Origin: Mycolicibacterium iranicum
Lineage (GTDB): Bacteria > Actinomycetota > Actinomycetes > Mycobacteriales > Mycobacteriaceae
Reading direction: 5' to 3'
NCBI RefSeq assembly: GCF_002101705.1
Contig: NZ_LQPC01000014.1
Span: forward strand, 1 to 64,000
Length of the DNA: 64,000 nucleotides
This document shows positions 7,690-18,566 of the stretch, piece after piece. The notes beneath the pieces are model-generated. The model ran no database searches. It was not told the DNA's origin and saw nothing but the letters and a program-made list of their open reading frames with translations. Position 1 is the stretch's first letter, and every line of letters starts with the position of its first letter. The position numbers and the translations under genes are program-made.

Positions 7690-8442
7690 TCAGCGTTGGC
7701 AGTTGGGGCACCAGTAGGTGACTCGCTCGGTGTCCTTGTCGGTCTCGATCGGTGTGCCGCAGCGACGGCAGGGCAGTCCCGCCCTGCCGTACACCCAGAC
7801 GTCTTGACCGGGTCGGGTGTTTCCGGTGGTGGTGCGGTTGATGCGTAACCTGTTGAGCCACAACATCTGCTGGGCCCGGTTGGCCAGACGCAGTGGATCC
7901 GCGACTTCTTTGACAGCCGTGCCTGGCAGCAGTCCGAACACGAAGCAGATCTCATTGGCGAACACGTTGCCCACGCCTGCCATCACCCGCTGATCCAGCA
8001 GCGCTTCGGACAACGGGCGATCGGGATCGGCGACCAGGTTCGCTGCGGCCGTCTGAGCCGACCAGTCGGCCCCGAGCAGGTCCGGCCCCAGGTGCGCGAC
8101 GGCCTCCATGTCGGTCGCACGGTCCAGTATTTCCAGCACTCCCAGGTCTATGCCAGAGGCACGAGAATCGGCCGTCTCCAGCACGATTCGGATCTTGTAT
8201 GCCGGTTGCCGGACGCGGCCGATCACCCAGGCGCCGTCCATCTTCAGATGCGAATGAATGCTGGCCTGGCCCACCCGGATGAAGAGGTGCTTGCCGCGGC
8301 TGAGCACTTCGTCGACGACCTGACCGGACAGGTCCACCGCCGCGTAGCGGGGAACGCGGACGTCGCACCGCGTCAGCTCCCTGCCTTCCAGAGCTTCTAG
8401 CAGTTTGGCTGCGGTGCGGAAGACGGTGTCCCCTTCCGGCAT
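7690..8442 (-). CDS. nei: endonuclease VIII / formamidopyrimidine-DNA glycosylase family (Nei)
   Basis: 250 residues. The mature N-terminus would be Pro-Glu (MPEGDT), the catalytic nucleophile and acid of the Fpg/Nei family, and RGKHLFI supplies the conserved lysine. [12 protein letters not shown] is the H2TH region, and the C-terminal zinc finger has CRRCG and CPNC. The enzyme removes oxidised bases and nicks the abasic site. ATG 8442 overlaps the lhr stop by one base (TGATG), so the two are probably translated together, as Rv3296-Rv3297 are adjacent in M. tuberculosis. Longer upstream frame is lhr sequence in another frame and is excluded. Confidence 0.95.
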   Translation of the reverse strand: MPEGDTVFRTAAKLLEALEGRELTRCDVRVPRYAAVDLSGQVVDEVLSRGKHLFIRVGQASIHSHLKMDGAWVIGRVRQPAYKIRIVLETADSRASGIDLGVLEILDRATDMEAVAHLGPDLLGADWSAQTAAANLVADPDRPLSEALLDQRVMAGVGNVFANEICFVFGLLPGTAVKEVADPLRLANRAQQMLWLNRLRINRTTTGNTRPGQDVWVYGRAGLPCRRCGTPIETDKDTERVTYWCPNCQR

Positions 8443-11400
8443 CAGCGCAGCCGCAGCCCGCGCGGTGTCCGCGAGAAGCCCGCCGTCGCCAGCGCCTCGA
8501 CGACGTGCGAGTCCCGCGCCTCCAGTACCGGAACGCCGTCGACACGTTCCACCAGCAGCGCGGGAACCCTTCGCCGGGTGACCAATTCGGCCAGTGCAGC
8601 GGCCGCCGCGTTCGCCGTCTCCTGGTCGATGCCGAAGCTCAGCAGCGAGCGTCCTCCCCGTTCGACATACCACGCCAGCGCGCCGTCCACGAGCACGACG
8701 AGCGCTCCGGCTTTGCGACCCGGGCGATGCGCGGTGTCACCCTCGGCTCCGCGGGACGGCCACGGTAGCGCCGCGCCGTACGGGTTGGCAGGGTCGGTGG
8801 CCGCCAGCGCGACCGCGCGCAGGCTCTGCTGCTTGTCGTCGATGCTGTCCGCATGGCTACGCAGCCTGTCGACAGTGCTCGCCGTCGCGAACTGGGCACC
8901 GCCGAGCGACTCGACGAAGTAGCCGCGTTGGCACCGTCCGGCATCCTCCATGGTGGTGAGCACCTTGTACATCGACGCGAAACCGCCCACGATGTTCTCG
9001 CTGGCCACCGCACCCTTGGTGAGTACTCCGTGACGCGCCAGCAGCTGGTCGGCCTGGTAGTGCGCGCGCACCGTGGAATCGACTTCCGGGACGGGCAGGG
9101 CCGACCATCGTCCTGCCACAGTCGGGTCGGAGTCGCGGTGCGCGCTGAGGCTCGACGTGCTGAGGCTGTAGCGGCTCAGCCGCGGAGCCCTCCGGTGCCG
9201 GTGCGACGGGGTCGCCGCACGCCGCGAGCCCGGTCCTTTTGTGCCCGCCAGCAGCGCCCGCACGGGAGCGAACGTGTCACCGCCGACGTGCCCGGCCCAG
9301 ATCAACTGCCACAGAGCTTCTTTCAACGACTCCGTGGGCACCCCGTCGATGGCCAGTTGGCGGAAGAAGTACGCACCGCCACCCGACAGTGCCGCCAGAA
9401 TCTGATGGTGGACGTCGGTCATCTCGAGTTCGCCCGGTGGGGCGAGCGACAGCGGCGCGGTGTCCGCCGGATGGAAGGACACCCAGCCGTCGGCGGCCGA
9501 CAGCGCGCCCGATCCCGACCACAGCACCTCGCCCGAGGCCAGCAGTTCGTCGAGCATCCCCGGCTGGTAGTCGCGGACGCGCTGCCCGAAGATCAGCGGC
9601 TCGACCGCGGACGCCGGCATCGGCACACCCGCCAGCTGATCGATCACCGCGGCGAGCCCGTCCACACCTGATACCGAGTCGGTGCCCAGCATCTGCCACG
9701 CGGGAAGAAACCGCCCGAACGCCGTCGTGCTGACAGGTTCGATCTGGGCACGCAATGCCGCCAGCGAACGCCGGCGCAGGATGCGCAGCACCTCGGCGTC
9801 ACACCACTGTTCGACGCCTCCGAAATCTGTTGGGACGTCGCTGAACTCACCGCGAACCAGCTTGCGGTCGGCGGCCAGCCGGCCCAGTACGTCTGCCGCC
9901 ACTCGCAACCCGAGTCCGAAACGGGATGCCGCGTCCGCCGTGGTGAACGGGCCCCGGGTCCGCGCATACCGCGAAAGAAGCTCGCCCAGCGGATCGACGA
10001 TCGGCTCCAGGAACGCCATCGGCACGCCGACGGGAACTGCCACGCCGACACCGTCGCGCAGACGTCCGATGTCCTCGACAGCAGCCCACCACGTCTGGCC
10101 GGCGTACGACACCGGCAGAATGCGCTTGGCGGTCAGCAGTCCCTCGAGCCAGCCGCCGATCTCGGACTGGACACACCGCTCGGCGATCTCGTCGGCGGTC
10201 AAGGGTCCAAGCAGTCGCAACAGGTCGGCAATGCCCTCGGCGTCGCGAACCAGTCGCTCCGGGGTGAGGTGCTGCAGCTGGCGCGTCGTGGTGGCGATGA
10301 CGTCGGCGTCGAGAAGCTCGCGCAGTTCGACGCGTCCGAGCAGCTCGGCCAGCAGGGTCGGGTCCAAAGCCAGTGCTGCAGCCCGCCGTTCGGCGAGTGG
10401 ACTGTCCCCTTCGTACATGAATGCGCCGACGTATCCGAACAGAAGCGATGCGGCGAACGGAGACGGCGTCTGGGTTTCCACTTCGAGGATGCGAACCCGG
10501 CGCTGGGCGATGCGACCCATGAGCGCCGTCAGCGTCGGAACGTCGTAGACGTCCTGCAGGCACTCGCGCACGGCTTCGAGCACGATGGGGAAGTCGGGGT
10601 AGTTGCGTGCGACGTCGAGCAGCTGCGCGGCACGCTGGCGTTGATGCCACAGCGGTGACCGCTTGCCGGGGTGGCGGCGCGGCAGCAGTAGGGCGCGGGC
10701 GGCACACTCGCGGAACCGCGATGCGAACAGGGCCGAGCTGCTTACCTCGGTGGTGACCAGCGGCTCGATCTCGTCGGCGTCGAACACGAAGATGTCGGCG
10801 CCGGGCGCCGCGTCGTCGGTGTCAGGGAGCCGCACGATGATGCCGTCGTCGGACGCCGTCGGCTTCTCGTCGATGCCGTAGCGCTCGTAGAGCCGCTTGC
10901 CGACCGCCAACGCCAGTGGTCCGTGCACCCGTAAGCCGTAGGGGGAGTGCAGGATGACTCGCCAGTCGCCGAGTTCGTCGCGGAAGCGCTCGACGATCAG
11001 CGTCGTGTCCGACGGCACCGCCGACGTCGCCGAGCGCTGCTCGTCGATGAGCTGCCACAGGTTGTCGGTCGCAAAGTCGTCGAATCCGACTTCCTGGCAG
11101 CGTGATTCGAACTCGGTGCGGTCCAGCCGAGCCAGCTCGCCGTTGAAGGCGCCGATGGCCGCACCCAGTTCGGCGGGACGACCGACGCCGTCGCCGCGCC
11201 AGAACGGCAGCCGCGCCGGTTCACCGGGCGCGGGAATGACCAGCACCCGGTCGTGGGTGATCTCGGTGATGCGCCAGCTCGTCGCGCCCAGGGAGATGAC
11301 GTCGCCGGGCCGGGACTCGTAGACCATCTCCTCGTCGAGTTCCCCGACCCGGGAAGGCTTCTCGGAGTCGGCGCTGGAGGCCAGGAACACGGTGAAAAGC

Positions 11401-12986
11401 CCGCGATCGGGAATCGCCCCACCTGAGGTGACCGCCAGCCGTTGCGCGCCCGGGCGCGATGTCAGCGTGCCGGTGTCGCGGTCGTAGACGATGCGGGGTC
11501 GCAGCTCGGCGAACTCGGTGGACGGATACTTCCCCGACAGCAGGTCCAGCGTCGCCTCGAATGCGCTGCGCGGCAGGGTTGCGAACGGCGCGCTGCGTCG
11601 CACGGTGTCGAACCACGCGTCGGCGCTGATCGGCTCGAGGGCGGCGGCCGCCACGGTGTGCTGGGCCAGCACGTCGAGCGGATTTGTCGGCACCCGCATC
11701 GTCTCGATCTGCCCGGCCAACATCCGCTGCACGCTGACCGCGCAACCGATCAGGTCGGTGCGGTGCTTCGGGAACAGCACGCCCTGGCTGATCTCGCCGA
11801 CCTGGTGCCCGGCGCGACCGACGCGCTGCAGACCACTGGCGACCGACGGCGGCGTCTCGACCTGGATCACCAGATCGACTGCGCCCATGTCGATGCCGAG
11901 CTCAAGACTCGACGTGGCCACCACCGCTTTGAGCCGGCCGCTCTTGAGAGCGTCTTCGACGTCGGCGCGCGCCTCCTTGCTGACCGAGCCGTGGTGGGCG
12001 CGTGCCAGCACCGGCTCGGCACCGTAGGTCTGCCCGCTGCCCATGATGTGGGCGGGTGCCCCGCCGGCCACCCCGGGGTTGTGGGCGCCCAGTTCGATAC
12101 CGGCCCGTTCTGCGTGAATCTCGTTCAGCCGCGCGGTCAGCCGCTCGGCGAGACGCCGCGAGTTGGTGAACACGATCGACGAGTTGTGCGCCTCGACCAG
12201 ATCGACGATGCGTTCCTCGACGTCCGGCCAGATCGAGTTGTCTTCGAGGTTGGCCATGTCGGGGACGGGCACCTGCACCGTGAGGTCGAACGTCTTGGCG
12301 GCAGGAGGCGCCACGATGGTCGTGGGCGAGGCGCCGGACAGGAACCGGGCCACCTCTTCGGGCGGACGCACCGTCGCCGAGAGACCGATGCGCTGCGCGG
12401 GCCTGTCCAGCATCGCGTCGAGCCGCTCCAGCGACACCGCCAGATGGGCGCCCCGCTTGGTGCCCGCCACGGCGTGCACCTCGTCGACGATCACTGTTTC
12501 GACGTCGGCCAGCGTCTCGCGAGCCGCGGATGTGAGCATCAAGAACAACGACTCGGGTGTGGTGATCAGGATGTCGGGCGGTTTGGTGATCAGTTCGCGG
12601 CGCTTACTGGCAGTGGTATCGCCGGAGCGCACGCCGACGCTGATCGCCGGGGGTTCCTCTCCGGTGCGCTCGGCGATACGCGAGATACCGGTCAGCGGGG
12701 TGCGGAGATTGCGTTCGACGTCGACCGCGAGCGCCTTGAGCGGGGAGACGTAGAGGACCCGAGTGACACGCTTGGCCTGCGGTTGGCGGGCCAACCCATC
12801 GATCGCCCACAAGAACGCCGCCAGCGTTTTACCCGAGCCGGTCGGAGCGATGACCAGCGTGTTTTCCCCCGCGGCGATGGCCTTCCAGGCCTCGGCCTGC
12901 GCCGGGGTCGGCTGGACGAACGTGCCCGCGAACCACTCGCGCGTCAACGCGCTGAAGCGTGACAGCGGATCGGTCGTGGTGGGCAT
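8442..12986 (-). CDS. lhr: Lhr-type ATP-dependent DNA helicase
   Basis: 1514 residues, matching the length of mycobacterial Lhr (about 1510). Superfamily 2 motifs are in order: Walker A APTGSGKT (47-54), DEVH (168-171), [32 protein letters not shown] and [10 protein letters not shown] winged-helix core domain and the long Lhr C-terminal domain follow. Lhr is a 3'-5' translocating DNA helicase in the mycobacterial DNA repair network. ATG 12986 (MPTTTDPL) is preferred to an upstream in-frame position. nei overlaps its stop, and a LuxR regulator starts divergently 100 bp away. Confidence 0.96.
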   Translation of the reverse strand: MPTTTDPLSRFSALTREWFAGTFVQPTPAQAEAWKAIAAGENTLVIAPTGSGKTLAAFLWAIDGLARQPQAKRVTRVLYVSPLKALAVDVERNLRTPLTGISRIAERTGEEPPAISVGVRSGDTTASKRRELITKPPDILITTPESLFLMLTSAARETLADVETVIVDEVHAVAGTKRGAHLAVSLERLDAMLDRPAQRIGLSATVRPPEEVARFLSGASPTTIVAPPAAKTFDLTVQVPVPDMANLEDNSIWPDVEERIVDLVEAHNSSIVFTNSRRLAERLTARLNEIHAERAGIELGAHNPGVAGGAPAHIMGSGQTYGAEPVLARAHHGSVSKEARADVEDALKSGRLKAVVATSSLELGIDMGAVDLVIQVETPPSVASGLQRVGRAGHQVGEISQGVLFPKHRTDLIGCAVSVQRMLAGQIETMRVPTNPLDVLAQHTVAAAALEPISADAWFDTVRRSAPFATLPRSAFEATLDLLSGKYPSTEFAELRPRIVYDRDTGTLTSRPGAQRLAVTSGGAIPDRGLFTVFLASSADSEKPSRVGELDEEMVYESRPGDVISLGATSWRITEITHDRVLVIPAPGEPARLPFWRGDGVGRPAELGAAIGAFNGELARLDRTEFESRCQEVGFDDFATDNLWQLIDEQRSATSAVPSDTTLIVERFRDELGDWRVILHSPYGLRVHGPLALAVGKRLYERYGIDEKPTASDDGIIVRLPDTDDAAPGADIFVFDADEIEPLVTTEVSSSALFASRFRECAARALLLPRRHPGKRSPLWHQRQRAAQLLDVARNYPDFPIVLEAVRECLQDVYDVPTLTALMGRIAQRRVRILEVETQTPSPFAASLLFGYVGAFMYEGDSPLAERRAAALALDPTLLAELLGRVELRELLDADVIATTTRQLQHLTPERLVRDAEGIADLLRLLGPLTADEIAERCVQSEIGGWLEGLLTAKRILPVSYAGQTWWAAVEDIGRLRDGVGVAVPVGVPMAFLEPIVDPLGELLSRYARTRGPFTTADAASRFGLGLRVAADVLGRLAADRKLVRGEFSDVPTDFGGVEQWCDAEVLRILRRRSLAALRAQIEPVSTTAFGRFLPAWQMLGTDSVSGVDGLAAVIDQLAGVPMPASAVEPLIFGQRVRDYQPGMLDELLASGEVLWSGSGALSAADGWVSFHPADTAPLSLAPPGELEMTDVHHQILAALSGGGAYFFRQLAIDGVPTESLKEALWQLIWAGHVGGDTFAPVRALLAGTKGPGSRRAATPSHRHRRAPRLSRYSLSTSSLSAHRDSDPTVAGRWSALPVPEVDSTVRAHYQADQLLARHGVLTKGAVASENIVGGFASMYKVLTTMEDAGRCQRGYFVESLGGAQFATASTVDRLRSHADSIDDKQQSLRAVALAATDPANPYGAALPWPSRGAEGDTAHRPGRKAGALVVLVDGALAWYVERGGRSLLSFGIDQETANAAAAALAELVTRRRVPALLVERVDGVPVLEARDSHVVEALATAGFSRTPRGLRLR

Positions 12987-13073
12987 GGCTCCATGGTGCC
13001 CTCCTGCACCGACAACCCACGTCCGGGCTGACCGTCGTCGCCAAAAACTATCCATATCGCGAAGTCAGAGGCC

Positions 13074-13085
13074 TAAGATCCGGTT
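13074..13085 (+). promoter_or_regulatory. leaderless promoter of the LuxR gene
   Basis: TAAGAT at 13074-13079 is a good mycobacterial -10 box and ends 6 nt before GTG 13086. Transcription would start at or next to the start codon, giving a leaderless mRNA. This supports the GTG start. Confidence 0.5.
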
Positions 13086-15284
13086 GTGGTGGCGGGGGAC
13101 TGGCGGCCGCATATTCCGGCCGCCACGATGGGTCGGCCGAGGATCGCCGACCGCGTCGTGCCGCGCCCCGATCTGATCAGAGTTCTGCGGTCAGCCTCAG
13201 GCGGCGACCTCGTGGTCATCACTGCGCCGGCGGGATACGGCAAGACGACCGCGGCCGCACTGTGGGACGCCGACGACGACCGGTCGTTCGCCTGGGCGCG
13301 CATCGACCACCTTGACGACGACCCCGCCCACCTGCTGCTGCACCTGGCGACAGCGGTCGTCGAACTCACTCAGATCGACCATGGTCTGCTGCACTATCTG
13401 CGTGGGCCAGGACGGCCCCCGATCACCCACTTGTTGCCGACGGTCGTGCGGGTGCTCGAGGAGTGCGGGCCGCTCGTCCTTGTCGTCGACGATGTCCACA
13501 AACTGTCGGCTCCCGACGCCATCACCGCGCTGCACCTGCTCATCGATGCCGCGCCGCCGACGACCACCATCGCCCTCCTCGGCCGGTACATGCTCCCACT
13601 GGAGATTGCGCGCCGCCGCCTGCAGCACACCGTGGTCGAAGTCGGTCAGGAGATGCTGAGGTTCTCCCGCGATGAGGCGTTGGCTGCCCTGGAGATCGTC
13701 AGCGGACCCCGCACCCACGCGACCGCGACCGCGGTCGTGGACCTCTGCGAGGGATGGGCGGCCGGAATCATCCTGACCGCGATGGCGTTGCGCGACGGGG
13801 CGGCACTCGAAGCTCTCAGCGGTCGGAACAACCTGGTTGTCGAGTACGTCGTCGAAGAAGTCCTCGACCGCCTCGACGCACACATCGCCACCTTCCTCGT
13901 CGAATCTGCGGTCCTCGACCGTTTCAACGCAGAACAACTCGACGCCGTCTTGGATCGCCACGATTCCGCGCATGTCTTGGAGTCCATGGCCACCACGGGC
14001 AATCCGTTCCTGATTGCCTTGGACTTTCGGCATCGCTGGTACCGCTACCATCACCTGTTCGGAGACGTACTGCGAGAAAGACTACGGGCCAGCAACACTG
14101 CGCGTTTCCGTGAATTGGCAGTGCGCGCAGCAGATCTGCTCGAGCGTGAGGGCGACATCGACGGTGCGCTGCTGCTGGCACTGGATGCGGGAGACCGGGC
14201 GCGCGCCGCGTCGCTGGTGAATCGCGAAGCGGTCCGGCTCAGTTTCGACGGACGCGCCGGAGTGCTCGCCCGTCGCTTGAGCATGCTCGATGCACGCACC
14301 TTCGCCGAGCATCCCGACGCCGCCGTGGCCCGGGCGTGGCTCGGAGTCACGACGGCCGATGCCGAACTGATCCAGCGCTCGCTGATGCTGGCGCACCGCT
14401 GCGACGACGGGAAACCTCTGTCGGACGACACGCCGTCGGTGAAAGTCGCTGTGGCACTGATTAGCTCGATGCTGGGAGCCGGCGGCGTGAATGACGTCAT
14501 CCGCCACGCGGATGTGGTGCGTGCCGCAGGTGACAGCCTGGTGAACCCGTGGTGGGGGGCGGCCACCGTCATGAAAGGTGCGGCGGAGGCCATGCGGGGC
14601 CAGGCAAACCGGGCCCGCGTACTGCTCGAGTCTGCCCTCCCGGTCACCGAGGATCTTCCGGGTTTCCAGGCGGCAGCCCTTGCGCACCTGGCATTGCTCG
14701 ACCTGGGCGGCGGGGACGACGAGAGCGCCGTGCAGCGCAGCGACGCTGCGCGCACCCTCGCCGACAAATACGACCTGTGCGATGTGGTTCCGATGATCGT
14801 CGTGTATGCCACGAGTGCGGTCATGGGCGCACGCGTCGGTGATGTGGCGTCGGCCCGGGAAGCCGTCGGTATGACGGAGGTTCTGCTCGACCGGCTGGGC
14901 CAATTGGCTACACGCACCGCGTTGACGGGCCACGGACTGCTGGCATGGACGGGCGCTGTCATCGCGGACCCGGACCTGCTTGCCAAGCACCTCGCCGCGG
15001 CGGAGCGCCTCCGTCATCGCGAACCCGACGCGGTGGCACTCCTGCAGCGCATCGAACGCGTCAAGTCGTTGGCGACGGGCGCTGCGCGTCCGCTGACCGC
15101 AGCCGAGCTGCGGCTGCTGCCACATTTGGCGACACATCTTTCGCTGCAGAGCATTTCGGAGGTGCTCATGGTGGGCCGGGAGACGGCCAAGAGCCAGGCG
15201 ACATCCATCTATCGCAAGCTGGGAGTCACGTCGCGTGCCGAGGCGGTCGCGGAAGGCAAACGGGTCGGTCTGATCCCGGAGTGA
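13086..15284 (+). CDS. LuxR-family ATPase regulator (MalT/LAL-like)
   Basis: 732 residues. An N-terminal STAND-type ATPase domain has Walker A APAGYGKTT (47-55) and Walker B LVLVVDDVHKL, followed by a long helical TPR-like central region. The C-terminal LuxR helix-turn-helix includes LTAAELRLLPHLATHLSLQSI and SIYRKLGVTSRAEAV. MalT-type proteins bind an inducer and ATP, then activate transcription as oligomers. The target here is unknown; nearest candidates are the convergent DyP operon or lhr-nei. GTG 13086 fits a leaderless promoter; ATG 13128 is an alternative. Confidence 0.88.
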   Translation: MVAGDWRPHIPAATMGRPRIADRVVPRPDLIRVLRSASGGDLVVITAPAGYGKTTAAALWDADDDRSFAWARIDHLDDDPAHLLLHLATAVVELTQIDHGLLHYLRGPGRPPITHLLPTVVRVLEECGPLVLVVDDVHKLSAPDAITALHLLIDAAPPTTTIALLGRYMLPLEIARRRLQHTVVEVGQEMLRFSRDEALAALEIVSGPRTHATATAVVDLCEGWAAGIILTAMALRDGAALEALSGRNNLVVEYVVEEVLDRLDAHIATFLVESAVLDRFNAEQLDAVLDRHDSAHVLESMATTGNPFLIALDFRHRWYRYHHLFGDVLRERLRASNTARFRELAVRAADLLEREGDIDGALLLALDAGDRARAASLVNREAVRLSFDGRAGVLARRLSMLDARTFAEHPDAAVARAWLGVTTADAELIQRSLMLAHRCDDGKPLSDDTPSVKVAVALISSMLGAGGVNDVIRHADVVRAAGDSLVNPWWGAATVMKGAAEAMRGQANRARVLLESALPVTEDLPGFQAAALAHLALLDLGGGDDESAVQRSDAARTLADKYDLCDVVPMIVVYATSAVMGARVGDVASAREAVGMTEVLLDRLGQLATRTALTGHGLLAWTGAVIADPDLLAKHLAAAERLRHREPDAVALLQRIERVKSLATGAARPLTAAELRLLPHLATHLSLQSISEVLMVGRETAKSQATSIYRKLGVTSRAEAVAEGKRVGLIPE

Positions 15285-15294
15285 GAGCTCTCAC
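15281..15294. terminator. palindrome spanning two convergent stop codons
   Basis: gtgagagctctcac is a perfect 14-bp palindrome containing both the LuxR stop and the stop of the convergent SnoaL-like gene, which are 6 bp apart. It may be a compact bidirectional terminator element, though it has no loop and no U-tract. Confidence 0.3.
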
Positions 15295-15686
15295 GCTCCC
15301 TTCGACCAGCTCCACGCCGCGATCAGCCATGCGCCGCCACTGCGCCTTAGGGCGACTGTGAACGTCGATCCCGTCTGCGTCCGACGGTCACCTCGGAGAT
15401 CGAACGTCATCGTCGCCGGCACCACGACGTAGGCGCAATCACCGGTGACGTCGACGTGTCGCGGTTCCTCGAGTGAGATCCGGTAGTCGGAAGCACCCAG
15501 ATGCTCGCCTTCGGTCAGCACGTCACGCCACCAGTCACGGGTCGCCGCCGGGCCTACCCACACGTGGGGTGCCATGCCGTCGAGAATCTGCATCACGTCA
15601 GCGCACTCGGACGCCATCGCGTTGACGTCGGCGCCGTTGAACGCATCGACGTAACGCACCACGGTGTCGAACGGATTCTGTGTCAC
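15291..15686 (-). CDS. SnoaL/NTF2-like domain protein
   Basis: 131 residues, single NTF2-like (SnoaL_3/DUF4440-type) cone fold: N-terminal FDTVVRYVDAFNGADVNAM, DGMAPHVWVG, and a C-terminal strand GGAWLIAAWSWSK. The fold serves as isomerase, hydrolase or ligand-binding module; no catalytic signature is recognisable. It starts with GTG at 15686, overlapping the upstream stop by 4 nt (GTGA), and is the last gene of the DyP operon. Confidence 0.75.
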   Translation of the reverse strand: MTQNPFDTVVRYVDAFNGADVNAMASECADVMQILDGMAPHVWVGPAATRDWWRDVLTEGEHLGASDYRISLEEPRHVDVTGDCAYVVVPATMTFDLRGDRRTQTGSTFTVALRRSGGAWLIAAWSWSKGA

Positions 15687-16696
15687 AGAGCCATCCTTGT
15701 CAGGTTCCGCCAGAGGTTGCGCAAGCTGTCCGTGCCGCCGAACAGAGTGGTGAAGTGCGTCGAATCGATCAGCACGATGTCGGCGGCGCGTTCGCCGTCG
15801 GGGGGCATCCAGATGACCGCGTTGAAGGCGGTGTTGCCGGCTGCGGTGAAGGGGTGGGGTCGTTTGAGGTCCACGGGCTGGCGTGCCAGCACTCGCAGGT
15901 TCGCGCCCTCGGGTGCGGTCAACTCGTAGTGGGGAAGGTGCTGATGGAAGCTCAGCGTTGGTACGTCGGCGAGCAGCCCCAGCTCATCGAAATCACAAAA
16001 AGTTTTCAGCGGCAGGGGATCCCGCGTTCCGTCGACTACATCGGGCCGCAGCCCCCAGATGTTGTGCACGGGAACTGAGAGTGCGCGCATCAACGACCGG
16101 GTGTAGCGGCTGAAGCGTTGTTTGCGCGGTACGAGTCGGTCGCCGTGGTGCTCGTACTCGATCTGTCGTTGAGTGAGGTCATCGGTGAACCCGACGTCAT
16201 GGTGTGGCGCGAGCAGAAGGCAATTGCCTTCTTGTCGCAGCCATTCGCGGATCGCTTCCACTTCCTCCCGGGCGGCCTCCAGGCCGGAGTTGAGGTGGTC
16301 GAGCCCGAACACCATCAGCGTGTCGGTGTCGGCCAGAATCCTCTCGTCGATCGGTTGGGGGTAACCGGCCTGGTCGACACGTTGGAACACCGCGACCGGG
16401 TGGCCGGTGACCTCCCCGACGAGGTCCTGGAAGGACAGGGTGGAGCGGTGGAACAGTTCAAGGGTCCCGGCGATGCCCTGGAGGAAATTGCCGGCCTCAA
16501 ACTCGGCCGTCTCATACGCCGGGTAGACCACGTTGCGCACCTCGGTCAGTGTCGAGAACCTGTTCGACATCGCCGCCGGATCCCGTTGCGCCTCCCAGGG
16601 ATAACTCCATGTCCAGTAGATGCTGATGCGTCGACGGCCGTCGCGCGGGCGGGCGACGTGCTGTTGGTTGTAGGTGCGGGCCGCTCGGACTGTCAT
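15683..16696 (-). CDS. unknown protein of the DyP operon, possible class I amidotransferase-like fold
   Basis: 337 residues, no signal peptide or membrane segment. I do not recognise a named family. The segment DTLMVFGLDHLNSG, then REWLRQEGNCLLLAPHHDVG, is reminiscent of the beta-strand/nucleophile-elbow layout of GATase-1/ThuA-like domains, but no catalytic Cys is obvious. NLFRGTDSL-type sequence near the C-terminus (LFGGTDSLRNLWRN) suggests a small alpha/beta cap. It overlaps the peroxidase gene upstream (ATGA) and the SnoaL-like gene downstream (GTGA), so all three are translationally coupled. Confidence 0.6.
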   Translation of the reverse strand: MTVRAARTYNQQHVARPRDGRRRISIYWTWSYPWEAQRDPAAMSNRFSTLTEVRNVVYPAYETAEFEAGNFLQGIAGTLELFHRSTLSFQDLVGEVTGHPVAVFQRVDQAGYPQPIDERILADTDTLMVFGLDHLNSGLEAAREEVEAIREWLRQEGNCLLLAPHHDVGFTDDLTQRQIEYEHHGDRLVPRKQRFSRYTRSLMRALSVPVHNIWGLRPDVVDGTRDPLPLKTFCDFDELGLLADVPTLSFHQHLPHYELTAPEGANLRVLARQPVDLKRPHPFTAAGNTAFNAVIWMPPDGERAADIVLIDSTHFTTLFGGTDSLRNLWRNLTRMAL

Positions 16697-18015
16697 GGGC
16701 TTCCCTCCGCCAGATATCTCAGAGCGCTGATGCCGGGCAAGAAGAAGTACGCGCCTCCCCGCAGTGTGGTGAACGCGGGGATGCCTTTGTGTACTTTGCG
16801 GATCGGCCTTTTCGGCACGGTGAAGTCCAGCGTGCCGTCCTGCGTTCCGCAGATAGGATCGTGCTCGTTGCCGAGTTCGTGGAAGCTCTTGTCGTTGATC
16901 CACACGTTCTGCGCGAATTCGAACTGCCGCACCAGGCTTGCGCAAATGATGAATGCGGCAATTCCGCGATCCACGCCGTCCTCCGGCGCACCGTCCGGGA
17001 GTGCCGGGCCGTAGGTGGCGCCGCGGCGAATCATGCGGCGCCGGTTCATGTTGTGGGCGGTGTCGCGCGGATTGAGCCGTCGGGCGTGGGATCCCAGCGG
17101 ACACGCGTAGCCAAAGGGATCCATCTCCTTGTAGTTGAAGTCGTTGTTGCGCAACGGGTCTGCACCGAGTTCGGGGTCGTCAGCCTCAGGCGCCAGAACC
17201 AGGGGTGCGCCGCTGCGCCAGCGACCCATGAACTTTGCGGCCAGCAGCTCCTGCTCCTGCGGGCTGTCGGCGTTGTCGGCCAGATACGCGCGGAAGGCGC
17301 CGACATGCTCCTGAAGTCGCCGGTACGCCATGTAGCTGCCGTTGCGGGACAACGCTTCTGGCTCAGGAACCTCGGGAGAGGGGCTGAACTCGTCGGCATA
17401 GCCCAGGATGAACTCTCCGGGCTCCAGTGCCGGGCCCGAACCCGGTGTCGGCTCCTCACCCGACCCCTTCATCACGGGTTGAGAAAGGCGGTCCCGGAAT
17501 CCGAAATGATCGTGGGCATAGTTGAACGGCGGGTGGGCGTTCAGGTCGAGATAGGACACGGTGCGCACCCCGTCGCAGCGTGCGACGAGCTTGTCGTGCT
17601 CGCCCACGCACCGCCGGTGCTCGTCGTCGTCGCGGGCGAACAGGATGGCGATGGCGTGGATGTCGTCACTGGCCAGACCGTCCACCCAATGCTCCGGAGC
17701 GTTCGGGCCGGTGTCGCCGAGGATGTCGGCCCGCGCGGCCATGCCTTCGCGGAACTCCTCGGGGAAAGTGGCCAGCGATTCGTCGGGAACGCCGAGCGCA
17801 CGCAGCCCATTCCAGGTGAACGCCAACGTGATCCAGCGTTTCGACGCATCCAGCGTCGCGACCGCATCCGATGCCGACTGCACCCGGTCGAGCAGCTCAG
17901 ACAGCCATGTCCGACCGCCGGCGGCGGTGTCGAACGTGAGGAACTCGTACCTGCCGGTCATGGCCGGAGTGCGGGTCAACAGAATGTGCTGAATGTCGTC
18001 GAGTTCGAGTGTCAC
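16693..18015 (-). CDS. DyP-type heme peroxidase
   Basis: 440 residues, cytoplasmic (no Tat or Sec signal). DyP features: FGFRDRLSQP at 171-180, holding the distal Asp (D175) of the GxxDG motif; CPLGSHARRLNPR, with proximal heme ligand H310; and MIRRGATYG, with the distal Arg region. The last Gly of GxxDG is Arg here (R176), unlike most DyPs. The family oxidises dyes, phenolics or Mn2+ with H2O2. GTG 18015 overlaps the upstream gene stop (GTGA). There is no encapsulin gene nearby and no obvious C-terminal cargo peptide, so this is not the standard encapsulated mycobacterial DyP. Confidence 0.88.
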   Translation of the reverse strand: MTLELDDIQHILLTRTPAMTGRYEFLTFDTAAGGRTWLSELLDRVQSASDAVATLDASKRWITLAFTWNGLRALGVPDESLATFPEEFREGMAARADILGDTGPNAPEHWVDGLASDDIHAIAILFARDDDEHRRCVGEHDKLVARCDGVRTVSYLDLNAHPPFNYAHDHFGFRDRLSQPVMKGSGEEPTPGSGPALEPGEFILGYADEFSPSPEVPEPEALSRNGSYMAYRRLQEHVGAFRAYLADNADSPQEQELLAAKFMGRWRSGAPLVLAPEADDPELGADPLRNNDFNYKEMDPFGYACPLGSHARRLNPRDTAHNMNRRRMIRRGATYGPALPDGAPEDGVDRGIAAFIICASLVRQFEFAQNVWINDKSFHELGNEHDPICGTQDGTLDFTVPKRPIRKVHKGIPAFTTLRGGAYFFLPGISALRYLAEGSP

Positions 18016-18566
18016 TGCATTTGGTCGAGCATGTCGGAGAACGCCGCCTTGAGCCGCAAGGCCTTCTTGATCTCGTCGGCGGTCACGTAGGGGTATTCGC
18101 CGTACTCCAGGAAGCTCGGCACCTGGTGTTCACGCACGAACGTGATGAACGCATCGGGGTTGGTCTTCCAGTCGTCGGGAAACCCCTCGAGATTGGTGAA
18201 TACGGTCGTGATGCCGGTGGCGCTGAAGAGTCGTACCGCGTCTTCGGTGTACTTGTCGAAGTCGGTGTCGAAGATGCCCTGGTACTGGAAGTGCAGCCCC
18301 GACCCCACGTCGAACAGGATCCAGCGCAGATAGTGCAGGCGCAGCGGGGCGAGCACGTCGGGACTCGCCGCTATCGCCTCCTCGATCTGTTTGCCGTAGG
18401 CGCGCACGGCGTCCTCGCGTCCTTCCTTCACCTTGGCGATGATCGAGAAGCCGTGACAGGCGGGAGTCCGCGGGAAGACGGGCCCGTAGCGGCCTCGCTC
18501 CAATTCGTGATAGCCCTCCGGTGGAATGGCCATTGCTGCGGGCTGCGCCCATCTGTTGTCCGCCAT
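18012..18566 (-). CDS. first gene of the DyP operon, possible dimeric alpha/beta-barrel protein
   Basis: 184 residues, no signal peptide. HGFSIIAKVKEGREDAVRAYGKQIEEA resembles the first half of a ferredoxin-like dimeric alpha/beta barrel, and HYLRWILFDVGSGLHFQYQGIFDTDFDKY the second strand pair. That fold is also the building block of DyP and chlorite dismutase enzymes, so a heme- or substrate-handling partner is conceivable. The match is by eye and weak. It is the promoter-proximal gene, followed by three genes each overlapping by 4 nt. Confidence 0.6.
   Translation of the reverse strand: MADNRWAQPAAMAIPPEGYHELERGRYGPVFPRTPACHGFSIIAKVKEGREDAVRAYGKQIEEAIAASPDVLAPLRLHYLRWILFDVGSGLHFQYQGIFDTDFDKYTEDAVRLFSATGITTVFTNLEGFPDDWKTNPDAFITFVREHQVPSFLEYGEYPYVTADEIKKALRLKAAFSDMLDQMQ

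Noticed and set aside
11442-12962. 506-residue plus-strand frame opposite lhr
   Set aside because: High-GC antisense shadow of a clearly conserved helicase.
15697-17104. Minus-strand extension of the 15683 gene to 17104
   Set aside because: The upstream part overlaps DyP codons in another frame; ATG 16696 overlaps the DyP stop and is the natural start.
16693-18015. Encapsulated DyP cargo
   Set aside because: No encapsulin gene nearby and no recognisable cargo-loading tail at the C-terminus.
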